Program-made: the position numbers and the translations under genes
Shown: positions 18,117 to 26,740 of the stretch, piece after piece
How the letters are laid out: each line of letters starts with the position of its first letter
Numbering within the stretch: position 1 is the first letter of the stretch
Notes under the pieces: model-generated
Told to the model about the DNA's origin: nothing
Databases searched by the model: none
What the model saw: the letters and a program-made list of their open reading frames with translations, nothing else
Assembly: GCA_029247025.1 (NCBI GenBank)
Contig: JAQWLZ010000027.1
Coordinates: forward strand, 1-38,502
Reading direction: 5' to 3'
Length of the DNA: 38,502 nucleotides
DNA from: Alphaproteobacteria bacterium
GTDB lineage: Bacteria; Pseudomonadota; Alphaproteobacteria; TMED109

Positions 18117-18695
18117 ATGAATAAGAATTCTAAATTTACCGCTATATTTGTAGTTTCTGTAGTATTAGGTATGATAGGTTTATCTTATGCTGCTGTTCCT
18201 TTATATGATTTGTTTTGTAGGACAACAGGTTTTGGAGGTACTCCTGTGGCAGTTAAAGAAGATAAGAATTTATCAAATTTTCCATTAGTGAATATTACAG
18301 TACAATTTAATTCAGACGTAGCTGGTGGATTGAAATGGAAATTTATGCCAGTAGAACGAGAAGTTATGGTAAAAACGGGCACTAATAATTTAGCTTTTTA
18401 TACAGCAAAAAATTTATCTGATTCAAAAATAACAGGAGTTGCCACTTTTAATGTAACTCCACCTAAAATAGGAAAATATTTTTCAAAAATAGATTGTTTT
18501 TGTTTTGAAGAACAAACATTAGAAAGCGGGGAAGAAGTAGAAATGCCAGTTAGTTTTTTTATAGATCCTGAAATAGCTACCGACCCCAACACTCAGGAGG
18601 TAAAAACTATAACTTTGTCTTATACTTTTTTTAATACAGGTGAAAAAAGTGAAAATAAAGGTAAAATAAATAAAAATTCTAGTGCAAAAAATTAA
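18117..18695 (+). CDS. ctaG: Cytochrome c oxidase assembly protein CtaG (Cox11 family)
   Basis: Membrane-anchored copper chaperone that supplies copper to the CuB site of CoxA. One N-terminal helix (about 8-28) anchors an immunoglobulin-like periplasmic domain. The copper-binding CFCF motif is present with C127 and C129 (KIDCFCFEEQ), and the family cysteine C34 in YDLFCRTTGFGG is kept. FFIDPEIATD and TLSYTFF are also characteristic. Length 192 with a lysine/asparagine-rich tail is normal. It sits between the CoxF-like gene and coxC, the standard alphaproteobacterial order. Confidence 0.96.
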   Translation: MNKNSKFTAIFVVSVVLGMIGLSYAAVPLYDLFCRTTGFGGTPVAVKEDKNLSNFPLVNITVQFNSDVAGGLKWKFMPVEREVMVKTGTNNLAFYTAKNLSDSKITGVATFNVTPPKIGKYFSKIDCFCFEEQTLESGEEVEMPVSFFIDPEIATDPNTQEVKTITLSYTFFNTGEKSENKGKINKNSSAKN

Positions 18696-18736
18696 TAAAT
18701 TAATATAATATATTAAAAAATATAGGGAGATAAATA

Positions 18737-19570
18737 ATGTCATCTAAAGCTAATCATCCATACCATCTAGTTGATCCTAGTCCTTGGCCTTTAGTAGGAG
18801 CTATATCTGCATTGGTATTAGCCGTAGGTGCAATTATGTATATGCATGAAATAGATAGTGGCATAGTTATGGGCATAGGTTTAATTATGTGTCTTGGAAC
18901 TATGGCTGTTTGGTGGAGAGATGTAATAAAAGAAGGTGAACATGGTGGACATCATACTACTACAGTACAATTAGGATTAAGATATGGAATGGTTCTATTT
19001 ATTGCATCTGAAGTTATGTTTTTTGTGGCCTGGTTCTGGGCTTTTTTTGATGCTAGTCTTTATGCAAATGAAGCAATTCAGGTAGCAAGAGTTGAGCATA
19101 CTGGAGGTACTTGGCCTCCTCAAGGAGTAGAAGTATTTGATCCTTGGCATTTGCCATTAATAAATACTATAATTTTATTAACTTCTGGAACCACTGTTAC
19201 ATGGGCTCATCATGCATTAAAAGAAAATAAAAGAGGTGGTTTGATCTGGGGGTTAGTCCTAACAGTTATTTTGGGTGTATGTTTTACTGCAGTACAAGCA
19301 TACGAATATGGGCATGCAGCTTTTGGTTTTACTGATGGTATTTATTCTTCAACTTTCTTTATGGCTACAGGTTTTCATGGTGCTCATGTACTTATTGGAT
19401 CTATATTTTTAATTGTTTGTTTAGGAAGAGCATTAGTAGGACATTTCAAGCCAGATCATCATTTTGGATTTGAAGCTGCTGCATGGTATTGGCACTTTGT
19501 TGATGTAGTATGGTTATTTTTGTTCTTTGCTATATACTGGTGGGGCGGTTTAGGTGGTACAGTCCACTAA
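18737..19570 (+). CDS. coxC: Cytochrome c oxidase subunit III
   Basis: Seven-helix subunit III, which stabilises CoxA during turnover. Signatures: NHPYHLVDPSPWPL at the N-terminus, LRYGMVLFIASEVMFFVAWFW carrying the conserved membrane glutamate, FHGAHVLIGS, and AAAWYWHFVDVVWLFLF near the end. The length of 277 includes a normal loop between helices 3 and 4. GGGAGA precedes the ATG. Its last 17 bases overlap the DUF983 gene, indicating coupled translation. Confidence 0.98.
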   Translation: MSSKANHPYHLVDPSPWPLVGAISALVLAVGAIMYMHEIDSGIVMGIGLIMCLGTMAVWWRDVIKEGEHGGHHTTTVQLGLRYGMVLFIASEVMFFVAWFWAFFDASLYANEAIQVARVEHTGGTWPPQGVEVFDPWHLPLINTIILLTSGTTVTWAHHALKENKRGGLIWGLVLTVILGVCFTAVQAYEYGHAAFGFTDGIYSSTFFMATGFHGAHVLIGSIFLIVCLGRALVGHFKPDHHFGFEAAAWYWHFVDVVWLFLFFAIYWWGGLGGTVH

Positions 19571-19931
19571 AGAATTAGGTATAAGTAGTAAACAAAAAAA
19601 AGCATCTTTATTTAAGAAGGTTATATATGGATTATGTCCAAATTGTGCTTCTACAAGTATTTTTAAATACTATATAAAGTTGCTAATCAAATGTCCAAAA
19701 TGTGGATATGAAATAAATACACATAAAATTGGAGATGGAGCGGCATGGTTTTCAATGCTTTTAACTAGTATATTAGTGGCTATTGGAGCTCTAGTATTAG
19801 AAGTCAATTTTCAACCTAAATTATGGGTACATGTAATAACTTGGTTTCCTATAATAATTGTTCTTTCAGTAGCTATTCTTAGACCTTTTAAAGCCTTGTT
19901 AATATGTATATCAACTGAAAAAAATAACTAA
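19554..19931 (+). CDS. DUF983 family membrane protein
   Basis: A 125-residue protein with a zinc-ribbon-like N-terminus, GLCPNCASTSIF then KCPKCGYEI (two CxxC pairs), followed by two membrane helices (about 65-85 and 92-112). The DUF983 family is almost always encoded between coxC and surf1 in alphaproteobacteria, as here. A role in oxidase biogenesis is assumed from context only. No ATG fits; the best start is GTG 19554 inside coxC, a 17-base overlap. SURF1 follows after four bases. Confidence 0.88.
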   Translation: MVQSTKELGISSKQKKASLFKKVIYGLCPNCASTSIFKYYIKLLIKCPKCGYEINTHKIGDGAAWFSMLLTSILVAIGALVLEVNFQPKLWVHVITWFPIIIVLSVAILRPFKALLICISTEKNN

Positions 19932-19935
19932 AATA

Positions 19936-20616
19936 ATGAGTAATAAAAAATTATTTTTATCATTAGTATATAGCTCTATAGCTATATTAATATTAGTTTC
20001 TTTAGGAATCTGGCAATTAGAAAGACTAAGATGGAAAACTAATATTTTATCTTCAATGAAATTAAGTTTATCAATGCCTCCAATCAAGATATCTAGTGAA
20101 ATTATAGATAATATTAACAAGTATAGCTATAGACGTATTGCATTAACGGGAAGTTATTTGAACGACAATCATTTTACAATTTATTCAAAAGTGTTAAATA
20201 AAAAAGTTGGTAAACATTTAGTTGTTCCTTTTAAAACGCAATATGGCACAATTTTAGTAAATAGAGGCTTTATTCCAAAAGATTTTAACCTCATAAGTGA
20301 AATTGAATCAGGACTAGTTACAATAAATGGCATAGTAAAATTTCAACAAAAAATTAATTATTTCACTCCTAAAAATAATATTTATAAAAATGAGTGGTAC
20401 TACATTAATATTAATGATTCTAGTGATTACCTATCAGCACAATTATTAAATTTTTATATAGTAGAAGAAAACAATATTGAAGAAGAATATCCAGTTGGAA
20501 GTCAATACAATATTAATATTCCAAATGATCATTTGCAATATGCAATTACGTGGTTTTCTTTAGCTTTAGCACTAAGTATATTTATGAATATATTTTGGAG
20601 AAAAAATGTTTCATAA
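19936..20616 (+). CDS. SURF1 family oxidase assembly protein
   Basis: SURF1/Shy1 homologue that helps deliver heme a to CoxA. The topology is typical: an N-terminal helix ending LGIWQLERLRWKTN, a periplasmic domain with YRRIALTGSY and GTILVNRGFIPKD, and a C-terminal helix preceded by NDHLQYAITWFSLA. These three segments are the family's most conserved parts, and all are present in 226 residues. Its last 11 bases overlap heme A synthase, so the two are probably translated together; functionally they also lie next to each other in heme a insertion. Confidence 0.92.
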   Translation: MSNKKLFLSLVYSSIAILILVSLGIWQLERLRWKTNILSSMKLSLSMPPIKISSEIIDNINKYSYRRIALTGSYLNDNHFTIYSKVLNKKVGKHLVVPFKTQYGTILVNRGFIPKDFNLISEIESGLVTINGIVKFQQKINYFTPKNNIYKNEWYYININDSSDYLSAQLLNFYIVEENNIEEEYPVGSQYNINIPNDHLQYAITWFSLALALSIFMNIFWRKNVS

Positions 20617-21559
20617 TATGTCTAAAGATAGAATAATTTCATTACTAAAGATATTATCTGGTTTGTTAATTATTGTAATATTTGCCCAAATATCTCTAGG
20701 TTCTGCTGTAAGATTGACTGGATCAGGCTTATCTTGTCCAGATTGGCCTTTATGCTACGGGTTATGGTTTCCTGATCAGAAAAAATTATCTGTAATTTCT
20801 GAAGTTAATTATGAATTTTACCAAATTATGCTTGAATGGATTCATAGATTTAATGCCGCAATATTTATTGCCCCACTTACATTTTTTGTTTTTATTATAG
20901 GCTTTAAATTGCATAATTCAGATATAAATAAAAAGACTCTTTATGCCATATTAGTATTTTTAGCATTACAAGGACTGATGGGGGGATTTACGGTATTCGA
21001 TCGTAATTCTCCTTGGTCTGTAGCTGTTCATCTAGGTTTAGCATTAATTTTATTATTACTAGTTATAAGAGTCTTTATGCAAAGTCTAAACTTAAATTTT
21101 GATATTTCTTTTCCAAATATTAAGCGTAAATTATCTACTTTAATCATCTCTATTATTTTTATAATATTTACTATGTTAATGGGCGCCATTGTTTCAAAAA
21201 GTGGGTCCTCTTTAGCTTGTGACATATGGCCACTATGTTCTAATGATAGTTTAAGTATCTTTCAGCATAATAAATTTATACATATTACACACAGGTTTTT
21301 AGCTATTATTTCTGCGATATGTATTTATTTTGTCTTTAAGTTTTATAAAGATTCTAGGCAATATAAATTAATTTATATATTACGAAATATGTTAATTACA
21401 GTGATAGTATTGCAAATATTAATTGGAGCTACAGTAATATTTACAGAATTAAATATGTATATTGCAATGTTTCATCAATCTTTAGCAGTTATATTATTTA
21501 TGATGCTTTCTTTTTTATTTTGGTTTACCTTACAAATAAATTATAAGATTAAATATTAA
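20606..21559 (+). CDS. ctaA: Heme A synthase, cysteine-pair type
   Basis: Oxidises the C8 methyl of heme O to the formyl group of heme A. It is a 317-residue, eight-helix protein built as two similar halves. Four heme-ligand histidines can be placed: H80 (EWIHRF), H142 (AVHLG), H229 (HITHR) and H290 (FHQS). Both halves carry a cysteine pair in the extracytoplasmic loop: C44/C50 in GLSCPDWPLC and C205/C211 in SLACDIWPLC. Such pairs mark the Bacillus/gammaproteobacterial-like classes; the common alphaproteobacterial and mitochondrial Cox15 class generally lacks them. ATG 20606 overlaps surf1 by 11 bases and has GGAG five bases upstream. It closes the oxidase operon. Confidence 0.9.
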   Translation: MFHNMSKDRIISLLKILSGLLIIVIFAQISLGSAVRLTGSGLSCPDWPLCYGLWFPDQKKLSVISEVNYEFYQIMLEWIHRFNAAIFIAPLTFFVFIIGFKLHNSDINKKTLYAILVFLALQGLMGGFTVFDRNSPWSVAVHLGLALILLLLVIRVFMQSLNLNFDISFPNIKRKLSTLIISIIFIIFTMLMGAIVSKSGSSLACDIWPLCSNDSLSIFQHNKFIHITHRFLAIISAICIYFVFKFYKDSRQYKLIYILRNMLITVIVLQILIGATVIFTELNMYIAMFHQSLAVILFMMLSFLFWFTLQINYKIKY

Positions 21560-21592
21560 AGATATTTTATTTAATGCATTTTGGGTAAATTA

Positions 21593-22993
21593 ATGAATTA
21601 TATTTCTACCAGAAATAAATATAATATTTCTGATAATAATTTTAGTAAAATTACTATGGAAGGCCTTGCACCTGATGGAGGTCTATATATACCTGATAAT
21701 TTTCCATCTTTAACTTCAAAAGAAATATATGAAATGACAAATTTAAGTTATTCAGAATTATTTACTGAAATAATTTATAAATTTTGTGGAAGTTGTGTAA
21801 ATAAGTCTGACATTTATAAAATTGCAGCAGATGCATATAAAGATTTTGGGAGTGAAGATTTAGCTCCACTAACAAATTATAATGATAATATAAAAATACT
21901 AGAACTATACCACGGCCCTACATTAGCTTTTAAAGATTTTGCATTACAGTTTTTAAGTAGAATTTTTAATTTATTTTTAGAGAGAGGTAATAAAAAAATA
22001 ACTATAATTGGAGCAACCTCAGGAGATACTGGCTCAGCTGCAATTGAAGCTTTTAAAAATAACCCAAGAGCTAATATAATCATAATACATCCTAAAGGTA
22101 AAGTTAGTGAATTTCAAAGAAGACAAATGACTACAATAAACGCTAATAATGTTTTTAATGTTGCTTTAGAGGGTAATTTTGATGATTGCCAAGCAGTTGT
22201 TAAAAAACTTTTAATTGATAAAGAATTTAATGATAAGCATTGTCTTGCATCAATTAACTCTATTAATTGGGGAAGAGTGTTGGCTCAAGTAGTATATTAT
22301 TTTTATTCTGTCTTTAAGGTCTTAAAGCATGATAATGGTCAATTTATTAATTTTTCTGTACCAACTGGAAATTTTGGTGATGCCTATGCAGGATATGTTG
22401 CTAAAAAAATGGGATTACCAATTAATAAAATTGTAATTGCTACAAACAGTAATGATATTTTATCAAAGTTTTTCCAATCTGGTATTTATAAAGTATCAGA
22501 AGTTATTCCTACTTTAAGTCCATCAATGGATATTCAAGTAGCTAGTAATTTTGAAAGACTTTTATTTGAATATCTTAATTTTAATTCAGCTTTAGTAACA
22601 GAATATATGACGAAGCTGAATACTCATGGTTCCTTCGAAATAAGTAAAGAAATATTATATGAATTAAATAAGACCTTTATTGGTGTTAGTGTAAATGATG
22701 AAATAACAATAGAACGCATTAGAAACTGTTATAGCAAAAAAAATATTGTCATTGATCCTCATACTTCTGTTGGGCTTGAGGCTGCCTGTAGTGCAAATCT
22801 AAAAGGTATAAACATCGTATTATCTACGGCGCATCCTGTAAAATTTTCTTCTGCTGTAAATCAAGCAATAGATACTATTCCTAGTTTACCTAATAAGTAT
22901 AAAAATATTTTTACTTTAAAGGAAAAATATCAATCTATGCCTAATGATATTAATGAGATTAAAAATTTTATATCTATTAACTCAAGTCTATAA
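21593..22993 (+). CDS. thrC: Threonine synthase
   Basis: PLP enzyme that converts O-phosphohomoserine to threonine, the last step of the pathway. The PLP lysine is K114 in LAFKDFALQ; the phosphate-binding loop is GATSGDTGSAAIEAF; YISTRNK and APDGGLYIP at the N-terminus are typical of the long ThrC form. Length from ATG 21593 is 466. An in-frame TTG twelve bases upstream is possible but adds only four residues. It follows heme A synthase by 33 bases. Homoserine kinase, which makes its substrate, lies 3.7 kb to the right on the opposite strand. Confidence 0.96.
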   Translation: MNYISTRNKYNISDNNFSKITMEGLAPDGGLYIPDNFPSLTSKEIYEMTNLSYSELFTEIIYKFCGSCVNKSDIYKIAADAYKDFGSEDLAPLTNYNDNIKILELYHGPTLAFKDFALQFLSRIFNLFLERGNKKITIIGATSGDTGSAAIEAFKNNPRANIIIIHPKGKVSEFQRRQMTTINANNVFNVALEGNFDDCQAVVKKLLIDKEFNDKHCLASINSINWGRVLAQVVYYFYSVFKVLKHDNGQFINFSVPTGNFGDAYAGYVAKKMGLPINKIVIATNSNDILSKFFQSGIYKVSEVIPTLSPSMDIQVASNFERLLFEYLNFNSALVTEYMTKLNTHGSFEISKEILYELNKTFIGVSVNDEITIERIRNCYSKKNIVIDPHTSVGLEAACSANLKGINIVLSTAHPVKFSSAVNQAIDTIPSLPNKYKNIFTLKEKYQSMPNDINEIKNFISINSSL

Positions 22994-23022
22994 TTACTTA
23001 AAACTAATATTGAGTATCTAAT

Positions 23023-23664
23023 ATGAGCAAATATAAATTTAAAGTCATAAAACCTAAATCATTTAAGGGTAACCGACTAAAAAAAATAGCTTATGCTTTT
23101 AAAGGCTACTTTCCTCATAATTATATTGAAAGCGATAGAATTATTATACGCCATCCTCGAAGAAGAGATTGGAAATCTTGGGTTAATTTAAGAAGAGAGT
23201 CATATAAATTTTTAAATAAATGGGAGCCTTATTGGAATATTGAAGATTGTAATAGAAGTAATTATATGAAGCAACTGAGATCACAAAGGTCAAAAGCTGC
23301 ATATGATCAAGCATATTCTTTTTTATGTTTTAAAAAAAATAATAAGGAATTAGTAGGTGGAATAAATATTTCTAATATTCAAAGAAGTGTAATGCAAACT
23401 TGTAATATTGGTTATTGGTTAGGTGAACCTAATATAAAAAAAGGGTATATGGAAGAGTCTATGCGAAGTATTATTCCGTATATCTTTAAGAACTTAAAAA
23501 TTAATAGGATTCAAGCATTCACTTTAAATAATAATATTAGCTCAAGAAACCTTTTAGAAAAATTGAATTTTAAACATGAAGGAGTATTAAGAGAAGCAAT
23601 GAAAATTAATAATGTATGGGAAGACCATATATTATATGCTCTTTTAAATAGTGATGATGGTTAG
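23023..23664 (+). CDS. GNAT-family N-acetyltransferase, RimJ/RimL type
   Basis: Acetyl-CoA-dependent N-acyltransferase, 213 residues. After a basic N-terminal tail, the GNAT fold begins at IESDRIIIRHPRRRDWKSWVNLRRESYKFLNKWEP cut short here to its core IIIRHPRRRDW. GYWLGEPNIKKGYMEESM marks motif A with the acetyl-CoA-binding turn, and NNISSRNLLEKLNFKHEG the C-terminal motif B. This wording matches proteins annotated as RimJ, which acetylate the N-terminus of ribosomal protein S5 in E. coli. In many alphaproteobacteria such a gene follows thrC and an M16 peptidase gene; here it follows thrC directly. The target protein is not determinable. Confidence 0.85.
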   Translation: MSKYKFKVIKPKSFKGNRLKKIAYAFKGYFPHNYIESDRIIIRHPRRRDWKSWVNLRRESYKFLNKWEPYWNIEDCNRSNYMKQLRSQRSKAAYDQAYSFLCFKKNNKELVGGINISNIQRSVMQTCNIGYWLGEPNIKKGYMEESMRSIIPYIFKNLKINRIQAFTLNNNISSRNLLEKLNFKHEGVLREAMKINNVWEDHILYALLNSDDG

Positions 23665-23692
23665 TTTTTATATTGCCTTATATTTGTATATT

Positions 23693-25735
23693 ATGAAAAT
23701 AATTTTTTATCCATTATTATATATTTTTCTCACTGCATTTATAAATTTATCTTATGCTCAAGATTATAATATTTTTAAAGAAGAAATGGTTGAAGTAAAA
23801 TTTATTTCATCCGTTACAAAAGTTCAAAAGGAAAATTTTTATATCGCTTTAGATTTTAATTTACAGCCAGGGTGGAAAATCTATTGGAGACAACCTGGAG
23901 ATTCAGGTATGCCTCCAAATCTAGATTATAAAAATTCTAAAAATTTAAAATCACTCGATTTAAAATGGCCATTTCCTAAAAAAGAATATGAAGCAGCAAG
24001 TTTATTAACAAATATATATAAAGATAATGTAATAATTCCAATTGCAATTACGGTTAAAGATCCTACTAAGCCTCTAAATTTGCAAACAGTTCTTAACTTT
24101 CAGGTCTGTAAAGATATATGCATACCATTTCAAACAAATTTGTCACTGCTCCTGGATACAGGAGAATCAAACTATACTAAATATCTCTATAAAATAGAAA
24201 GAGCTCTATCAAAAGTACCTATAGATTATAAAAAAGCTGGTATTGATAATATTACAGTTAGTAGGGATTCTGAAAACTCATTACTTTTTGTCTTAGAAAG
24301 TTTAGTTGATATTTCAGAAGGTGAGCTTGAAGTATTTTTAGAAAATAATGATGAATATATAAAAATAAATAATATTAAGATTATCGATAATATTAATAAT
24401 AAAATTTCTGCTAAACTTATATTAGATAGAAGTATAATTCATTTAAATGAATTAGATATAATATTTGTTATAGGGAATTTAGCTGCAAGTATTAAAGATA
24501 TCAAAATTGAAAAAAGTACTTCTAAAAGTATTTATTTAATATTATTAGCTGCATTAATGGGAGGTTTAATCTTAAACTTTATGCCGTGTGTACTTCCTGT
24601 CCTGATATTAAAGATTAATAGAATAATAAGTATTGAAGATAAAAATACTTATAATATAAGATTTAATTTTTTATTAACTATATTGGGTATTATTTCTTCT
24701 TTTATATTAGTAGCATTTATAACAGTTTTTATAAAAAATATTACAGGGCAGGTAGGATGGGGAATCCAATTCCAACAGCCTATATTTTTATTTTTTTTAA
24801 TTTTTATTTTAATTATATTTTCTATGAATTTATTTGGTAAAATACAATTTAATCTACCAAATAAATTTAATACCAATATTAATAAATATTTAGCTAAGAA
24901 GAGTAATGGAGTAGCTTTTTTTGAAGGCGCTTTAGCAACTTTATTAGCAACTCCTTGTTCAGCTCCTTTTTTAGGTACAGCTGTAAGTTTTGCATTATCA
25001 TCAAATTTCTATATTACATTATTAATTTTCATTTTTTTAGGAATAGGGATGTCACTTCCTTATTTTATATTTATATTTTTTCCATCATTAGTAAATTTTC
25101 TACCTAAACCTGGAAAATGGATGAATTATTTAAGGTACATACTTGGGCTTGGATTGCTTTTAACTGCTGTATGGTTAAGTTATGTCTGTGTATCTATTAT
25201 AGGGTTATCTATTTTTAGTTATTTTTTATCATCTCTAGTAGTTTTCTTACTAATTATCTATCGTATATATTTACGAAAAAAGTATCTAATTTTAATACTC
25301 ATTATACTTTTAGGTAATATATATATATCAAAGAATACTGGTTTTTTAGATTATGATTTTTCTTATAGTGAGCAAGAAGAATGGCTCAAATTTGATAATC
25401 AAGAATTACAAGAACTTATTAATCAAGGAAATACAGTATTTGTAGATATTACTGCTGATTGGTGCATCACTTGCAAAGCAAATAAGATATTAGTGTTAAA
25501 TAGTAAAGAATTTAAAAGCTTAATGAAGTTAAATAAAATAACATTAATGAAAGGTGACTGGACTAAGCCAAATGATGAAATTAATAAATTTTTACAAAAA
25601 GCAAATAGATATGGCATTCCATTTAATGCTTTATATAATTCTAATTTCTCTAATGGTTTAGTATATTCAGAAATATTATCATTAAAAGAAATAAGAGAAA
25701 GCCTCTTAAAATTGCATATTAGTAATGCAAGATAA
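23693..25735 (+). CDS. DsbD/ScsB-like thiol:disulfide interchange protein
   Basis: Membrane protein that carries reducing equivalents from cytoplasmic thioredoxin to periplasmic thiol proteins. Order from ATG 23693 (680 residues): signal peptide ending SYAQ; an N-terminal immunoglobulin-like DsbC/DsbD-N-type domain with GWKIYWRQPGDSG and the pair C139/C143 (VCKDIC); an eight-helix DsbD domain with the redox cysteines C299 (FMPCVLP) and C422 (TPCSAP); and a C-terminal thioredoxin domain with C591-x2-C594 (ADWCITCK). The large N-terminal domain places it with ScsB-like proteins rather than classical DsbD. An ATG at 23651 is in frame but would overlap the upstream gene and spoil the signal peptide. 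The peroxiredoxin that follows could be functionally linked. Confidence 0.9.
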   Translation: MKIIFYPLLYIFLTAFINLSYAQDYNIFKEEMVEVKFISSVTKVQKENFYIALDFNLQPGWKIYWRQPGDSGMPPNLDYKNSKNLKSLDLKWPFPKKEYEAASLLTNIYKDNVIIPIAITVKDPTKPLNLQTVLNFQVCKDICIPFQTNLSLLLDTGESNYTKYLYKIERALSKVPIDYKKAGIDNITVSRDSENSLLFVLESLVDISEGELEVFLENNDEYIKINNIKIIDNINNKISAKLILDRSIIHLNELDIIFVIGNLAASIKDIKIEKSTSKSIYLILLAALMGGLILNFMPCVLPVLILKINRIISIEDKNTYNIRFNFLLTILGIISSFILVAFITVFIKNITGQVGWGIQFQQPIFLFFLIFILIIFSMNLFGKIQFNLPNKFNTNINKYLAKKSNGVAFFEGALATLLATPCSAPFLGTAVSFALSSNFYITLLIFIFLGIGMSLPYFIFIFFPSLVNFLPKPGKWMNYLRYILGLGLLLTAVWLSYVCVSIIGLSIFSYFLSSLVVFLLIIYRIYLRKKYLILILIILLGNIYISKNTGFLDYDFSYSEQEEWLKFDNQELQELINQGNTVFVDITADWCITCKANKILVLNSKEFKSLMKLNKITLMKGDWTKPNDEINKFLQKANRYGIPFNALYNSNFSNGLVYSEILSLKEIRESLLKLHISNAR

Positions 25736-25808
25736 TTTAAAAATATTTATAGATATATTTGATTATATTTAGTAAAAGTAAGTATTAAAAATTTTAGGAG
25801 ATTAATAT

Positions 25809-26294
25809 ATGACTATTACAGTAGGAAGTGAAATGCCATCAGGCATATTAAGGGGTATGGACTCTAATGGAGTTTATACTATTAAAGTTGATGAATATTT
25901 TAAAAATAAAAAAATAGTCTTATTTTCTCTTCCTGGTGCATTTACACCCACATGCTCTGCAAAGCATTTACCGGGTTTTGTAGAATATTCTAATGATATT
26001 AAGAATAAAGGTGTAGATGAAATAATATGTATAGCTGTTAATGATCATTTTGTAATGAATGCCTGGGAAAAAGATCAGAATTCAAAAGGCAAGGTTACTT
26101 TATTAGCTGATGGAAATGGTGAATATACAGAAGCTATGGGCTTAGCTATGGACAGATCTAATTTTGGTTTAGGTCTTAGAGGTAAAAGGTTTGCTATGAT
26201 CGCTGAAAATAATGTAATTACTCATTTAGCTGTTGAAGAAGGTGGAGAATTTAATGTTTCAAGCGCTGAAAGTATATTAAAAGTCTTAGGCTAA
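25809..26294 (+). CDS. Peroxiredoxin, Prx5/AhpE-like thiol peroxidase
   Basis: A 161-residue thiol peroxidase that reduces hydrogen peroxide and alkyl hydroperoxides. The peroxidatic cysteine is C49 in PGAFTPTCSAKHLPGF, the Prx5 signature. ICIAVNDHFVMNAWEKDQ and GLGLRGKRFAMI support this subfamily, close to type II peroxiredoxins and the Prx domain of hybrid Prx-glutaredoxins. It has no fused glutaredoxin domain, so an external thiol donor is needed. A strong ribosome site (TAGGAGA) precedes the ATG. The 73-base gap after the DsbD-like gene could hold its own promoter (TTGATT 25759-25764, TATTAA at 25783). It converges with rnhA, five bases apart. Confidence 0.92.
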   Translation: MTITVGSEMPSGILRGMDSNGVYTIKVDEYFKNKKIVLFSLPGAFTPTCSAKHLPGFVEYSNDIKNKGVDEIICIAVNDHFVMNAWEKDQNSKGKVTLLADGNGEYTEAMGLAMDRSNFGLGLRGKRFAMIAENNVITHLAVEEGGEFNVSSAESILKVLG

Positions 26295-26299
26295 AATAT

Positions 26300-26740
26300 T
26301 TAAAGATCTTTAATTGCCTCTGTAGCAAGTTTATCAGCAATATCATTTTCAATATTACCAGAGTGTCCTTTCACCCAATTCCAGTTTATATTATGCTTTA
26401 GCGATAATGAATCTAATTCAACCCAAAGGTCTTTATTTTTAACATCCTTTTTTTGGCTATTTTTCCAATTTTTCTTCTTCCAATTATGAATCCATATTGT
26501 AGTCCCGTCTTTTACGTATTTACTATCAGTATATAGATTAATTGTTCGTCCTGCGTCTAAATATTTTAATGCTTTAATAACAGCCGTCATCTCCATTCTA
26601 TTGTTTGTTGTATTATATTCAGCGCCAGAAAGCTTTTTTATAGAATTTTTATACTTTATTAGAACTCCCCAGCCACCAGGTCCTGGATTGCCTGAACAGG
26701 CACCATCAGTCCATATATTAACAATATTTTCATTATGCAT
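26300..26740 (-). CDS. rnhA: Ribonuclease HI
   Basis: Cleaves the RNA strand of RNA-DNA hybrids. The catalytic carboxylates D12 (TDGACSGNPGPGGWG), E50 (NNRMEM), D72 (TDSKYV) and D136 (NDIADKLA) are all in place, with H126 in VKGHSG. Length 146 is normal for the bacterial type without an N-terminal hybrid-binding domain. It overlaps the end of thrB by eight bases. The thrB-rnhA-peroxiredoxin neighbourhood near an oxidase cluster is common in alphaproteobacteria. Confidence 0.97.
   Translation of the reverse strand: MHNENIVNIWTDGACSGNPGPGGWGVLIKYKNSIKKLSGAEYNTTNNRMEMTAVIKALKYLDAGRTINLYTDSKYVKDGTTIWIHNWKKKNWKNSQKKDVKNKDLWVELDSLSLKHNINWNWVKGHSGNIENDIADKLATEAIKDL

Noticed and set aside
23651-23692. 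Upstream start for the DsbD-like protein
   Set aside because: It would overlap the acetyltransferase gene and add 14 hydrophobic residues in front of a well-formed signal peptide.
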